From Sphingobacterium alkalisoli (GTDB lineage Bacteria; Bacteroidota; Bacteroidia; Sphingobacteriales; Sphingobacteriaceae), in the NCBI RefSeq assembly GCF_005049105.1, contig NZ_SUKA01000002.1, forward strand, positions 805,723-869,722: a DNA stretch of 64,000 nucleotides. Direction: 5' to 3'. The notes below the pieces were generated by a model. The model made no database searches. It worked only from the letters and a program-made list of their open reading frames with translations, and was not told the origin of the DNA. The translations under genes were made by a program, and so were the position numbers. This document shows positions 37,357 to 47,046 of this stretch, one piece after another (the stretch's first letter is position 1; each line of letters opens with the position of its first letter).

Positions 37357-37998
37357 ATGAAACGCTCTTCACAAGCTGAAAACATCTTGGCTCAAATCAA
37401 TAATAAAACTAAGTTGGGGGACTTACGGAAAATAGCTAAGGATATCAAAAAGGATCACGAACTGGCTATGGAATTATGGGCGACCGAGAGGTTTTTGCCT
37501 CGGCAATTGGCCATTTTGATTATGGATAATAAGCTTCTTTCTCAAGATTTGGTTGATAGGCTTGATAAGGATATGCAGACACATACATTTGATGAACGAA
37601 ATCACCTAATGGATTGGCTAATGGCCAATCAACTTACAAAGGACAAAAATACAATTATACTGATCCAATCTTGGGAAAATAGTTCTTCTTCACTTCAACG
37701 ACGCACTTATTGGTACTATCAAGCCAGATTAAGATGGATCGGACAGACAGCCCCAGAAAATACAGCCGACTTACTTTCCGCAATTGAGACCAATATTACG
37801 ATGGAAGAACCTGAAGTTCAATGGGCCATGAATTTCACTGCAGGCTGGATCGGAGTTTATGAAAAAAAATATCGAAACCGATGTGTCGCTCTGGGCGAGA
37901 AAACTGGTCTTTATAAAGGTGAAAAGATATCAAAAGGATGTACTCCCAATTATTTGCCAGAGTTCATCGCGATGGAAAGCAACAAACGAAATCTATAA
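37357..37998 (+). CDS. DNA alkylation repair (AlkD-like, HEAT-repeat) protein
   Basis: 213 residues of alpha-helical repeats: LGDLRKIAKDIKKDHELAMELW, RFLPRQLAILIMDNKLLS, ERNHLMDWLMANQLTK, WAMNFTAGWIGVYEKKYRNRC, ending PNYLPEFIAME. These match the DNA alkylation repair enzyme family, whose AlkC/AlkD members remove alkylated bases without flipping them. Catalytic Trp/Asp positions cannot be assigned with certainty here. Monocistronic. Confidence 0.78.
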   Translation: MKRSSQAENILAQINNKTKLGDLRKIAKDIKKDHELAMELWATERFLPRQLAILIMDNKLLSQDLVDRLDKDMQTHTFDERNHLMDWLMANQLTKDKNTIILIQSWENSSSSLQRRTYWYYQARLRWIGQTAPENTADLLSAIETNITMEEPEVQWAMNFTAGWIGVYEKKYRNRCVALGEKTGLYKGEKISKGCTPNYLPEFIAMESNKRNL

Positions 37999-38136
37999 TC
38001 AAGTATAACTAGCAAATAAAACTTGTTGATTGCCCCACCGGCATCTCGGGCAAGAGAAACTGAATCAATCGGTCTTATTTGAGTAGAAAAGTAAAATATC
38101 CCTTATAGACCTATTATGGCCAGGTAGTTCTACAGA

Positions 38137-38916
38137 TCAATCGGTAACATGACGATTTTTTGTAATGCGTTTTCCCCGAATAATACAGTTTAATAAGATA
38201 AGCAATGCAGTAGCTCCTGCTACTAAATAGATGGGCTTATTAACGTGGTCGTTCGATATTGCCACCGCGATCAAAGCCCATGTTCCGACTAGACCAAAAG
38301 AAATAAGGTTTTTTTTCCATATCGTCAGAATATTGATTAGACCAGCGATCAATATCATTACAATAGTCCACGTCATTTCGGGCGCACCCCATCCATCCCA
38401 TTTTATTTTTGTTAAATAAGCCGCTATATTGGCAATTAGCGCTACAGAAATCCATCCCGCATAGAGGGAAAATGGAAGAAAAACCAATACTACTACTACT
38501 TTTAAAGCTGGGCGATCCAGACTGGAATGAATATTTGCAATGATTTTCAATAGAACCAATAACAATGCAACCATGATGCACACAGATAATCCAATATAAT
38601 CATTTAACCAAGAGACCACCCAAGCGCTATTTAGTATAGAAGAAAGGCTAAACCAGATCCCGATGTCCTTAATAATGCTATTCTCGTGTTCTCTCTTTAT
38701 AATACAGATGGTGTAGATGATGTGACTGATTAAGAATAGGTAAATCAATCCCCAAATGGAAAAAGCGTAGGATGCTGGAGTGAATAAATTGTCATACCGA
38801 TCAGATACCGTTTTCATCGTGTTTCCATTAAAAAAACCGGTATTGGATTGGTAATTAATTATCAACATGATAATTAGAAAAGCAGCATTTAGAATAACTA
38901 AAGATTTCTTTTTCAT
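38137..38916 (-). CDS. TspO/MBR-related membrane protein
   Basis: The start is placed at the internal MKKKSLV (38916); a 10-residue longer reading from 38946 exists. About 259 residues and eight hydrophobic segments. LFTPASYAFSIWGLIYLFLI is the TspO/MBR-type signature, followed by LNSAWVVSW, PFSLYAGWISVALIANIAAYL and WDGWGAPEMTWTI. It is longer than classical TspO (about 160), as in the Bacteroidota tryptophan-rich sensory-like group. Ligand, perhaps a tetrapyrrole, is not shown. Confidence 0.8.
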   Translation of the reverse strand: MKKKSLVILNAAFLIIMLIINYQSNTGFFNGNTMKTVSDRYDNLFTPASYAFSIWGLIYLFLISHIIYTICIIKREHENSIIKDIGIWFSLSSILNSAWVVSWLNDYIGLSVCIMVALLLVLLKIIANIHSSLDRPALKVVVVLVFLPFSLYAGWISVALIANIAAYLTKIKWDGWGAPEMTWTIVMILIAGLINILTIWKKNLISFGLVGTWALIAVAISNDHVNKPIYLVAGATALLILLNCIIRGKRITKNRHVTD

Positions 38917-39079
38917 TGAATCTGATTTGAAAATATGATTAATCAAAATCTTGAACCGATATAGACCAAAATATAAACATTTTAACGGCGTTAAAGTTCT
39001 AAAGATAATTCATATAATCTTTTTTTCGATAGCAAAACACGGAATGTTTATTACCACCTTTGCTTAACATCTACCCCGC

Positions 39080-40153
39080 CTAGAAAGCCCTTTCGTAGGC
39101 TTTCGGAATGGAAATTTCTGCCCGAAGTCTTTTAGCAGCGTGTAGCGCAAAGTATGGATCGCGTAATAGTTCACGGCCGATAAAAACCATGTCGGCGTCA
39201 CCGTTTACAAGAACAGTCTCAGCTTGCTCGGGATTGGTAATCATACCGACGGTGCCAATAAGCAGTTTTTCACCTACAGCTTTTTTGATCGTGCTCGCCA
39301 AAGGCACCTGATAGCCCGGGCCTATATTAATGCGTACACCACCTACAACGCCACCGCTGGAGACGTCGATAATATCTACACCGAGCCGGGACAATTGCTC
39401 GCTAAGCCATACAGAATCTTCCACGCTCCAACCAGCCTCTATCCAATCGGTAGCTGATATGCGTACAGCAATTGGCAACTCTGCAGGCCATACGGTTTTA
39501 ACTCGGTTAATTGTTTCCAGGAGCATACGTGCACGATTATCGCGACTTCCACCATATCCGTCCGTCCGTTGATTGGCTAGAGGAGAAAGAAATTCGTTCA
39601 ATAAGTAACCATGCGCACTATGAATCTCGATGAGCTCAAAGCCTGCATTCAGTGCACGGGTAGCTGCATCTGCAAAAGCTTGTTGTACAGATTCAATGTC
39701 CTGCATGGTCATAGCTCGCGGGATAGGAGTACCCTCTGCAAACGCTATGGCCGATGGTGCAATCACCTCCCAACCACCTACTTCGGGTGTGTGCAATACC
39801 CTGCTCTCGCCGCCTGCTGCCCAATTGCTGGCCTTTCGACCTGCATGGGCGAGTTGTATGCCGGCAACGGCACCATTCTGCTTGATCTGTGTAGCAATGC
39901 GTGACAGCCCTTCGATATGCTCATCTTTGTAGATCCCAAGATCACCTACACTAATACGACCTTCCGCTTGTACGGCAGATGCTTCGAGTATAACGGTACC
40001 CATGCCGCCTACCGCGCGACTGGCATAATGTGCAAGATGCCAGTCCGTTGCAAAGCCGTCTTCGCTGGAGTACATACACATAGGTGACATCACCAGTCGG
40101 TTTCTAAAATGTATAGATTTTATCTTAAGAGGTGTAAATAGTTGTGACATATA
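39080..40153 (-). CDS. NADH:flavin oxidoreductase (Old Yellow Enzyme, YqjM-like)
   Basis: The start is placed at MSQLFTPLKIKS (40153), the usual family N-terminus; a reading 22 codons longer exists. About 357 residues, FMN-binding TIM barrel: RNRLVMSPMCMYSS (active-site Cys typical of the thermophilic-like/YqjM class), GIQLAHAGRKAS with its His, EIHSAHGYLLNEFLSPLANQ, and VFIGRELLRDPYFAL at the end. Reduces activated C=C bonds with NAD(P)H. It follows the phosphatase gene on the same strand (74-nt gap) and may be read from the same transcript. Confidence 0.93.
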   Translation of the reverse strand, partial: YMSQLFTPLKIKSIHFRNRLVMSPMCMYSSEDGFATDWHLAHYASRAVGGMGTVILEASAVQAEGRISVGDLGIYKDEHIEGLSRIATQIKQNGAVAGIQLAHAGRKASNWAAGGESRVLHTPEVGGWEVIAPSAIAFAEGTPIPRAMTMQDIESVQQAFADAATRALNAGFELIEIHSAHGYLLNEFLSPLANQRTDGYGGSRDNRARMLLETINRVKTVWPAELPIAVRISATDWIEAGWSVEDSVWLSEQLSRLGVDIIDVSSGGVVGGVRINIGPGYQVPLASTIKKAVGEKLLIGTVGMITNPEQAETVLVNGDADMVFIGRELLRDPYFALHAAKRLRAEISIPKAYERAF

Positions 40154-40226
40154 ACCTGTATTATTGTTTGTGTCCCAAATTAGACAAAGAAAACATAGCT
40201 TCGGTTGTTGGAATGTCAAAAATTAG

Positions 40227-41435
40227 CTACCTGTGTAACTCAAAATCGTCATACAGGATACCATCAGCCGTATAGGCTTTATAATACAATGTATTTCCTT
40301 TGATATCTATGACCTGAAACAGCTGTGTGTTTTCAGCTGATTTTTGTATCCATTCTTTTTGTGTATCGATCTGATACATCTTGGGGCCAGCCACCGATAC
40401 GATATATACAGGCTTCTTTTCTTTTTTAGAAGGAAGCACACTTCTGGCGTAGGTGTGGTCGTGTCCCTGCAGGAGGAGGTGTACGCCATATTTTTCGAAA
40501 AGTGGTCTAAACAAATCTGAAAATTGATAATTGTCGCGTGACTTAGCCGTCGAATATACAGGATGATGGCACATGACCACAGTCCACTTGCTAGGGTTGT
40601 TCTTGAGTACTTCTTCCAACCATTGCGCCTGTGCTGCACGATATGTGCTGTCCAACATGATGACCTGGGTGTTGAGCGCGATGATACGCAGTGGACCGTA
40701 GTCTACAAAGTAGTTGGATTCTTCCAGTCCTGCTGCACCGTTTTCCGGTAGTCTGAACTGGTGTTGCCAATGTGGATCGAGTGTCAGTACTTTTTGCTCA
40801 TCCCTAAAATACTCGTGATTGCCGGGTACCATAAGCTGTGGATAACTGCTGTTGATACCGGTACCTGCATAAAACCATTCGCCCCACTCGTTGTCTGAAT
40901 TGCTGCGGTTGATCAGATCGCCGGCATGAAGTACAAAGTCGGCCTCCGGACAGGTTTGTATAGCTTTGCGATATACACGTGTCCAGCGCGAGCGTAGATC
41001 ATTCTGCGCATCTCCCAGATAAATGAAAGATAGGCTATCCACCTCAGCTGCAGTTCTAAATTGAAACCATTCGCTCCAAGCTCCTTCTTTACCCACGCGA
41101 TAATTATAGGTACGATCTGGTTGCAACTGGTCAAAGGATACGTTGTGATACATCGACTGGTTATTTTCTCGGTCAGCAAATACATTACTCTCGGCCTGAA
41201 ATACCCGGATTGAAGTGTCTGCAAACTCAGGTGTGTTATTTTCGATGCGCAACTGTGCAATCTGTCCACTGCCTTGGATTACGTTTGTTCGCCAGTTGAC
41301 CGCTTGAGTGTGCGCTGCGTCGTTGGTAAGGTTCAATATGACGCGGTCAGGGTGATTTTCGGCAAGATAACTTTGCCCTTGCGCCATCGAAGTTAGCATG
41401 ATGCCCAGCGTTAGTGTAGTAATTAGTTTTTTCAT
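40227..41435 (-). CDS. Secreted purple-acid-phosphatase-like metallophosphoesterase
   Basis: 402 residues. A signal peptide (LITTLTLGIMLTSMAQGQ) precedes a fibronectin-III-like N-domain (about 28-125), then a binuclear metallophosphoesterase: YLGDAQND, HAGDLINRSN, VPGNHEYF, MCHHPVY and QGHDHTYARS. This order is that of purple acid phosphatases. Extracytoplasmic release of phosphate from organic esters is inferred. Directly downstream of the TonB receptor with a 10-bp hairpin between, so co-regulated by the sigma/anti-sigma pair at 44.6-46.2 kb. Confidence 0.9.
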   Translation of the reverse strand: MKKLITTLTLGIMLTSMAQGQSYLAENHPDRVILNLTNDAAHTQAVNWRTNVIQGSGQIAQLRIENNTPEFADTSIRVFQAESNVFADRENNQSMYHNVSFDQLQPDRTYNYRVGKEGAWSEWFQFRTAAEVDSLSFIYLGDAQNDLRSRWTRVYRKAIQTCPEADFVLHAGDLINRSNSDNEWGEWFYAGTGINSSYPQLMVPGNHEYFRDEQKVLTLDPHWQHQFRLPENGAAGLEESNYFVDYGPLRIIALNTQVIMLDSTYRAAQAQWLEEVLKNNPSKWTVVMCHHPVYSTAKSRDNYQFSDLFRPLFEKYGVHLLLQGHDHTYARSVLPSKKEKKPVYIVSVAGPKMYQIDTQKEWIQKSAENTQLFQVIDIKGNTLYYKAYTADGILYDDFELHR

Positions 41436-41461
41436 CTATGTTAGCGTTAAAATTATTTAAA

Positions 41462-41500
41462 CTGCCACCTCCGTTTATTTTTGATTAATCGAGGTGGCAG
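41462..41500 (-). terminator. Intercistronic hairpin between TonB receptor and phosphatase
   Basis: Perfect 10-bp stem CTGCCACCTC / GAGGTGGCAG (41462-41471 with 41491-41500). Downstream on the minus strand the RNA is U/A-rich but without a clean T-run, so it may be a leaky terminator or an mRNA-stability element tuning phosphatase expression. Confidence 0.5.
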
Positions 41501-41526
41501 CATTTAGTGTGCGTATGTATCAATTA

Positions 41527-44500
41527 TTAATTAATCATGTATTTTACCCCAATGTTCCCCCATCGAGCGTAGTATTTATAGTCGTTAGGACGTCCGTCAC
41601 CGAAGTCAAACCGCACCTGTGAATTCGTAATATTGCTTAAGCCCACAAATACGGTGAAATTCTTGTTAATCTTCTGTGAAGCAGAGAAATCAAGTTGCGT
41701 ACGGCCTTTTTCCATCAGATCATTAGCTTCTTCATCTGCCAATTCGCTAATGAAGGTCTCGTAGAAATTAAGGGCTATACGTCCAGAAAACCCATATTTT
41801 TCGTACGAAAGCGCAAAGTTACCTACGCTCGGGCGCATTTCAGGTAGCCTCACTTTGCGAACAGACTCTACTCCAGGTACCTCAAAAGATGATTTTACGT
41901 AGGTGTAGTTTGCAAAAACACCAAAGCCATTTGCAAAGCCCGGCAAGAAGGTAAACTGTTGTTGCCAAGCGATTTCTAAACCATATACATCTGCTGCCGC
42001 ACCATTTACCGTTTGTGTGATCGCGTAGCCGTCGTAAGTACCACCAGACTGTGTGTATACCGACTCATAAATGTAGTCGTTTATTCTTTTATAGAATATA
42101 CCACCGGAAAGTAAGCCGATAGGATTTAAATAGTGTTCAAACAACAAGTCTGCATTCGTCGAGTTACTTTGGTCGAGCTGAGGGTTACCTTTTTTCATGC
42201 GTTTACGGCGCACCTCAATTTCTTCCCAGGGAACCAAGTCATAATAAGAAGGGCGGGATAGGGTGCGTGTAAGCGCACCGCGAATGTTAGTCTGCTCGGT
42301 GATTTTGTATTTAAGATTCAAGCTCGGAAAGAATCCCGCAAAAGCAGCTTCAGTATTTACAGGCTGTGTCGATTGATAGTTACCCTGATCATCGAATGAG
42401 ACAATATTACCCGTATACTTAAATCCGGTACGTTCGTAGCGCATACCAAGTATAGTTTCTAATCTACCAGTGGTCAATTTACCCAGGAAGTAACCTGCAG
42501 CTAGATTCTCATTTCCTTCGTAAGAATCAGGATCCGTATTTTGACGAATGTAATTGTCATTGGTTTCAAAAAGGTTCATGTTTTCTTGATAGTATTTTTC
42601 CATCAAGTACCCATTGGCTATAGCTCCAGAAAGATTGTATTTACCGCCAAAATATTCGCTACGACTGTAGTCTGATGTAAACGCATCCATAGTCAATGAA
42701 CCGGTTTTTAGTCGATATTGGAAATAGTTGCGCGTGTGTGCGTCTTCTTTGTAGCGGAAACGTGCACCCGCTTTAAGGTCTAAGGTATGACCATCACCGA
42801 ATGAAAGGGAGCGTTTGATATTTCCAGAAAGCTGTAGATCCTGATCGTGCGCAAATTGGTGGCGACGGTTGTAGCTGTTAGCTGTGTACTTTGCCGCATC
42901 ATTTTGGTCTGAACCCGTAAATAAAAACTGTGGTGCGCTCGGGTCATTGTTGTCAATTTCTGCGCTTAGTCCACTTTGTTGGAAATACCCGTCATAGTAC
43001 AGCGGCTGGTCGTAACGTCCTTTGGCAAACGTAGCATCTGCATCCACTTCATAGTTGTTGAATACCGTCTTTCCGCCCAGAGAAAATGTGATAATATCTC
43101 TATTGTAGTCACGTGGCGTCCCCGCCGAACCGATGCTGATATCTGTTGCTTGGTTGATATCGGTATACTCACCGATATTATAGGATTTGGTGCCGCGGGT
43201 CTGTAACTCGAAATATTTGTTATACGAAGAACGCGCATACAGCTTCGTGGCTTGGTTGGGATAATAGTTAAGCTCTAATTGCAAGCCAGTATTTTTACGT
43301 TCCAGATCGCTGCCTTCCAATTCTAGGTTTGACATCAGCAAGCGCTCTTGGCCATCGATCTCATAGGTGTCATAATCAACCTGCACACGGTCTTCTCCAC
43401 GGTAGGTCTGGCTGTAGTTTATATCCGCAAGAAATCCCCATCTGTCGTAGCGCTTTCCGAGTACAGCACCAATATTATAATTTGCTTTGGACAGCAACTG
43501 GTTGTATCCCCCGCCTACATTGACGCGAAAAAGTTCTTCACCGGCCTTTGGTGTTTTGGAAACAATATTTACCGAACCAGCGGTTGCATCGGCATCCATA
43601 TCAGGCGTAAAGGTCTTATTTACCTCGATCGCTTCGACCGTAGAGGAAAGGATCCCATTAAGATCGATCTCGCGGCTATTCGTCTGCGTAGAAGGTAGTC
43701 TGGTTCCATTTAAGGTAACGGATCCCATATTCTGACTGAGGCCGCGCATCACGACATTACGCGGTAATCCGTAGCTGTAATCCATGGCGATACCAGGTAC
43801 GCGTTGCAATGCTTCTGCAACTGTCGCATCTGGAAAACGCTCAATCTGCTCCTGCGACAGCACATAACGTATATTGTCGGCATTCTTCATGTTGCTCAAT
43901 GCCAGTGCTTCGCCACGGCGTATGCCGTTGATCGTGATGCCTTCTAAGTTGTTATCTTTTGGTTCTAATAGGATGTTGATAGGCGTCCCTCCATTTGGGT
44001 AGGTGAGCTCTATTGTTTGGTTTTGGTATCCAACATAAGAGACTTGTATATTTATTTTTCCCGGTTTTAGACCTTGTAGGATAAAATAACCATTAGCATC
44101 AGCCATGGTCTCCCGATTATTAGAAAGGTTGACCAGCGTCGAATGGGGCAATACACGTCCGGAGTTGGCGTCTTTGACATATCCCGCGATAATATTTTTC
44201 TGTGTAGGATCTTCTTTTGTCGATTTCGAAGCAGCCACTACTACAATGTTATTTTGCACAATACGGTACCCCAGTCCGTTGTCAGTCAGTAGTTGATTTA
44301 GTACCCCACTTGCAGTTGTACTGCTTTGTTTTATGGTGTGCGCATTTTTTCCGTGGATAAGATTTTTGTCGTAAGAAATAGGAATGTCCAATTGTTTTTC
44401 CAATTGATTCAAACCTTGTTCTAGATTACCGTTACTTCCTGCCCAGTAAATCTGTTTTTCTTGTAGCATTTTGGATGTCTGTCCTATTGCAGGAGTAGAT

Positions 44501-44571
44501 GGCATAATGCCGACGTTGAAGACCGTTGCAGCAAACAGTAAATTGCGAACTGTCTTTAGCTTTTTTTTCAT
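41527..44571 (-). CDS. TonB-dependent receptor with signalling (STN) domain
   Basis: 1014 residues. Signal peptide, then a secretin/TonB short N-terminal domain (about 48-115; LDIPISYDKNLIHGKNAHTI), a carboxypeptidase-regulatory-like beta domain (about 125-205; IAGYVKDANSGRVLPHSTLV), a plug (about 225-335; FPDATVAEALQRVPGIAM) and a C-terminal beta barrel ending near KYYARWGNIGVKYMIN. The STN domain passes a substrate signal to a FecR-type anti-sigma factor, which is encoded upstream. Substrate probably a phosphorylated compound, given the adjacent phosphatase (inference). Confidence 0.93.
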   Translation of the reverse strand: MKKKLKTVRNLLFAATVFNVGIMPSTPAIGQTSKMLQEKQIYWAGSNGNLEQGLNQLEKQLDIPISYDKNLIHGKNAHTIKQSSTTASGVLNQLLTDNGLGYRIVQNNIVVVAASKSTKEDPTQKNIIAGYVKDANSGRVLPHSTLVNLSNNRETMADANGYFILQGLKPGKINIQVSYVGYQNQTIELTYPNGGTPINILLEPKDNNLEGITINGIRRGEALALSNMKNADNIRYVLSQEQIERFPDATVAEALQRVPGIAMDYSYGLPRNVVMRGLSQNMGSVTLNGTRLPSTQTNSREIDLNGILSSTVEAIEVNKTFTPDMDADATAGSVNIVSKTPKAGEELFRVNVGGGYNQLLSKANYNIGAVLGKRYDRWGFLADINYSQTYRGEDRVQVDYDTYEIDGQERLLMSNLELEGSDLERKNTGLQLELNYYPNQATKLYARSSYNKYFELQTRGTKSYNIGEYTDINQATDISIGSAGTPRDYNRDIITFSLGGKTVFNNYEVDADATFAKGRYDQPLYYDGYFQQSGLSAEIDNNDPSAPQFLFTGSDQNDAAKYTANSYNRRHQFAHDQDLQLSGNIKRSLSFGDGHTLDLKAGARFRYKEDAHTRNYFQYRLKTGSLTMDAFTSDYSRSEYFGGKYNLSGAIANGYLMEKYYQENMNLFETNDNYIRQNTDPDSYEGNENLAAGYFLGKLTTGRLETILGMRYERTGFKYTGNIVSFDDQGNYQSTQPVNTEAAFAGFFPSLNLKYKITEQTNIRGALTRTLSRPSYYDLVPWEEIEVRRKRMKKGNPQLDQSNSTNADLLFEHYLNPIGLLSGGIFYKRINDYIYESVYTQSGGTYDGYAITQTVNGAAADVYGLEIAWQQQFTFLPGFANGFGVFANYTYVKSSFEVPGVESVRKVRLPEMRPSVGNFALSYEKYGFSGRIALNFYETFISELADEEANDLMEKGRTQLDFSASQKINKNFTVFVGLSNITNSQVRFDFGDGRPNDYKYYARWGNIGVKYMIN

Positions 44572-44605
44572 ACTTTTGATATTATTAAATTGTAAATTTG
44601 ATCAG

Positions 44606-44645
44606 GAGTGTCGGTTACTTTAGCGAGAGACTGACACTCTTTTTT
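44606..44645 (+). terminator. Plus-strand-oriented terminator between fecR and receptor genes
   Basis: Stem GAGTGTCGGT (44606-44615) with ACTGACACTC (44630-44639), then six Ts on the plus strand. The off-consensus pair is G-U in plus-strand RNA but C-A in minus-strand RNA, so it favours plus transcription, antisense to this operon. Confidence 0.55.
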
Positions 44646-45543
44646 ATTTGATTGTAATTGTTTGATCCTTTATAATAGTACGTCTAGCACTGATCGTACT
44701 GATCAATGAGGCGATGTCTTTTAAATCCATGTGTGGGGTCAAAGTAACTTTGTAGCGTACCTGAGTAGCTTTATCCGTAAGGTGTATTAAAGAAATGTTG
44801 TAGTAGTCTGCTAGACATTGCCGCAAGGTCGCGAAGTCAACGCCATTCAAAGTCAACGAGCCGTTTTGCATATTCAGACTGACATCGCTCGATTTTGTCA
44901 CCTCCCATTTCTGCGTGCTTTCTTGATATACCATTCTTTCATTCGGGGTAAGCTCGACTTCACGTTGGTCTATCCGGATACTTACTTTTCCTTCCTCAAG
45001 AAAGACGCTATGTTGATCACCTTCTACCGGACTACTTACCGAAAATCGAGTTCCAAGCACGGTCGTCTCTAAGTGTTTGCTGTGTACAACGAACGGTTTT
45101 GCTGCATTCTTTCTAACTTCAAAGAAAGCATTTCCTTCTAGAACCACGTTACGTTCAGAACGGTTGTAACCGGCAGCTACCTGCAATCTGCTATAGGGAC
45201 GAAGTATGACCACCGTACTATCAGGCAGATTTATTCTCTTGGCATTATTTGTACTGCTGAATAATTGTACAGGAGCAGTTTCTTTCGTGTCCGTAGAACG
45301 TAATAGTACATTACCCCAGATAACGCCTCCAGCAAGAAGCAGTACACCAATCCATATCGCTGCATGCTTCCACATGATGCTTCGGCGCTCTTTTTTTTCC
45401 CGATGCGTGCTGTAGCTTTGAAGCACACGCTCGTACAAACGCTTTTCCAGCAGGCTCTCTGATTCACTATCAAGAGGAGTAACCTCACTAAAAATGTGTT
45501 CTTTTTCTTTTGTAGCTAATGACTTGCGCTTCGGTGCTTTCAT
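44644..45543 (-). CDS. FecR-family anti-sigma factor
   Basis: 299 residues. A cytoplasmic N-terminus (about 1-58), one membrane helix (HAAIWIGVLLLAGGVIWGNV), then the periplasmic FecR domain (RINLPDSTVVILRPYSRLQV, VLEGNAFFEVRKNAAKPFVV, VLGTRFSVSSP) and a C-terminal STN-like tail (LNGVDFATLRQCLADYYNIS). It transmits the receptor signal to the sigma factor. Encoded between the sigma and receptor genes, the standard order in Bacteroidota. Confidence 0.93.
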   Translation of the reverse strand: MKAPKRKSLATKEKEHIFSEVTPLDSESESLLEKRLYERVLQSYSTHREKKERRSIMWKHAAIWIGVLLLAGGVIWGNVLLRSTDTKETAPVQLFSSTNNAKRINLPDSTVVILRPYSRLQVAAGYNRSERNVVLEGNAFFEVRKNAAKPFVVHSKHLETTVLGTRFSVSSPVEGDQHSVFLEEGKVSIRIDQREVELTPNERMVYQESTQKWEVTKSSDVSLNMQNGSLTLNGVDFATLRQCLADYYNISLIHLTDKATQVRYKVTLTPHMDLKDIASLISTISARRTIIKDQTITIK

Positions 45544-45648
45544 ATGAGGTATACGAACATCCTATAGGCAAATCCCGACTGTTTATGAGATTTAATAATT
45601 ATTAAATACGCTGTTTATATAAGGTTAATATAAGTACTCCTTTTGGAG

Positions 45649-46167
45649 CTATTTCAGGAATTTTTCAATAGCCGTTCGTAGTTTTTGGTTAGCTAGCGAG
45701 AGCTGATTGCGAACGGTCTTGTCAGAGATCAGTAGCTTTTGGGCGATTTCTGTCGTATTGAAACCTCCTTTGTTATTGAGCTGTACCACACGGCGCATCT
45801 GGTCAGGCAACCTGCTTACCTGTAGTTCTAGGAATTCGTCAAATTCTCGCTTAATCGTAATCTCCAGTGCTTTATTGTCATGCTGACTGTACCAGGTGGG
45901 GATGTCCTGCTCAAGGTCCGTCTGGAGTTTACTCTTACGATAATGGTCGGTAATCCGATTACGGAGTGCAGTGTACAGATAACCTTTAATTGTGTCGATG
46001 CGATCTTCTAGGCTGTCTGATTTTAATAATTTTAAAAATACATCATGAAGAAGATCCTCGGCAAGTGCATGATCCTTTACTTTTTTTAGGGCAAAGTAGT
46101 AGAGCTCTTTCCAGTATAACTTATATATGCGATTAAAGCAGTCAATTTTTGGATCGGAGTAGTGCAT
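45649..46167 (-). CDS. ECF (FecI-like) RNA polymerase sigma factor
   Basis: 172 residues with sigma-70 region 2 (YFALKKVKDHALAEDLLHDV) and region 4 (QMRRVVQLNNKGGFNTTEIA then LISDKTVRNQLSLANQKL). It directs polymerase to the downstream receptor and phosphatase genes when released by FecR. A candidate minus-strand -7 box TAGATTTG lies at 46243-46236, about 70 nt upstream of the start, without a good -33. Confidence 0.93.
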   Translation of the reverse strand: MHYSDPKIDCFNRIYKLYWKELYYFALKKVKDHALAEDLLHDVFLKLLKSDSLEDRIDTIKGYLYTALRNRITDHYRKSKLQTDLEQDIPTWYSQHDNKALEITIKREFDEFLELQVSRLPDQMRRVVQLNNKGGFNTTEIAQKLLISDKTVRNQLSLANQKLRTAIEKFLK

Positions 46168-46235
46168 TTTCTCTGTTGTTGGTTTCTATACCATGTGCTG
46201 CCCCATAAGGAGCAGTAATATAGTAGAAGACACGA

Positions 46236-46243
46236 CAAATCTA
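46236..46243 (-). promoter_or_regulatory. -7 box upstream of the ECF sigma gene
   Basis: Minus-strand TAGATTTG fits TAnnTTTG; no TTG at 17-20 nt. Confidence 0.4.
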
Positions 46244-46371
46244 GGTATGCAATGTTAACTGAATGTGAAAATAGTAAGAATCTTTTAGGTGGTGTATCTT
46301 TTCGTTTGCTAGTATTGTCAACGTTTTATATGGGGACTTCTTGAGATTTTCCTGTTTACCATATTTATAAG

Positions 46372-46989
46372 TTACTTTCTATGTAAGATTCTTACCGCTG
46401 CTTCAGACGCAACGATAAGGCCCCCTGCCAGCATAATAATATCCTTTAAGACTAATCTTCCTGCTCCTGATAGATAAGGGAATCCATAGTGTGGTGTGGG
46501 AAAATCCCCACCTAGATTAGGTACAAAAACCTCTGGTGTAGTGATAAGGAATGAAAGCGTAACCAATGACATTCCAGTAGTTAAAAGACCGCCCAAAAAA
46601 CCGATTTTGGGAAACCAAATACCCAATAAGACGAGGCTGCCGATAGTAACAATAACCAATCCTAATGCGTAAGAAAAAACATAGGTGCCGTTTTGTTTAT
46701 GCCAATCTACATTTTTCTGTACCATTTTTCCTTCCGGATTTTTATGAAGTGTATATTCACTTACCTCTATATTATGACCGTTTAATGTGGTGTTATCGGT
46801 ATTCTGATAAAAGAAATTCATCAAAGGACTGTTTATAACAAAGGGCACTATTCCGTCGGCTTCATATTGATAGGCCTTCAATCCGCCAATCCATACCATC
46901 ACTAAGAATAGCGCACCCCGCATTAAATTGATAAATTGTTTTTGAGAATTGACAAATAAACTAAGAAATTTTTCCATTTTTTCATACAT
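46372..46989 (-). CDS. DUF417 (YkgB-like) membrane protein
   Basis: 205 residues with four membrane helices. Family signatures: LVMVWIGGLKAYQYEADGIV, PFVINSPLMNFFY, YALGLVIVTIGSLVLLGIW and the C-terminal PTPHYGFPYLSGAGRLVLKD. Starts may be MYEK or the next Met (MEKFLSL). DUF417 proteins are induced by chlorine/oxidative stress in E. coli (RclC group) and often sit beside an AraC-type regulator, as here (57-nt gap). Confidence 0.87.
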   Translation of the reverse strand: MYEKMEKFLSLFVNSQKQFINLMRGALFLVMVWIGGLKAYQYEADGIVPFVINSPLMNFFYQNTDNTTLNGHNIEVSEYTLHKNPEGKMVQKNVDWHKQNGTYVFSYALGLVIVTIGSLVLLGIWFPKIGFLGGLLTTGMSLVTLSFLITTPEVFVPNLGGDFPTPHYGFPYLSGAGRLVLKDIIMLAGGLIVASEAAVRILHRK

Positions 46990-47046
46990 TTAATGTAATC
47001 AAAAATACAATAGATACGCTTGTCTAAAAATGGATAAATGTGGATA

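Noticed and set aside
38050..38140. Direct repeat ATCAATCGGT between alkylation-repair and TspO-like genes
   Set aside because: Only two 10-bp copies, no symmetry, could be chance.
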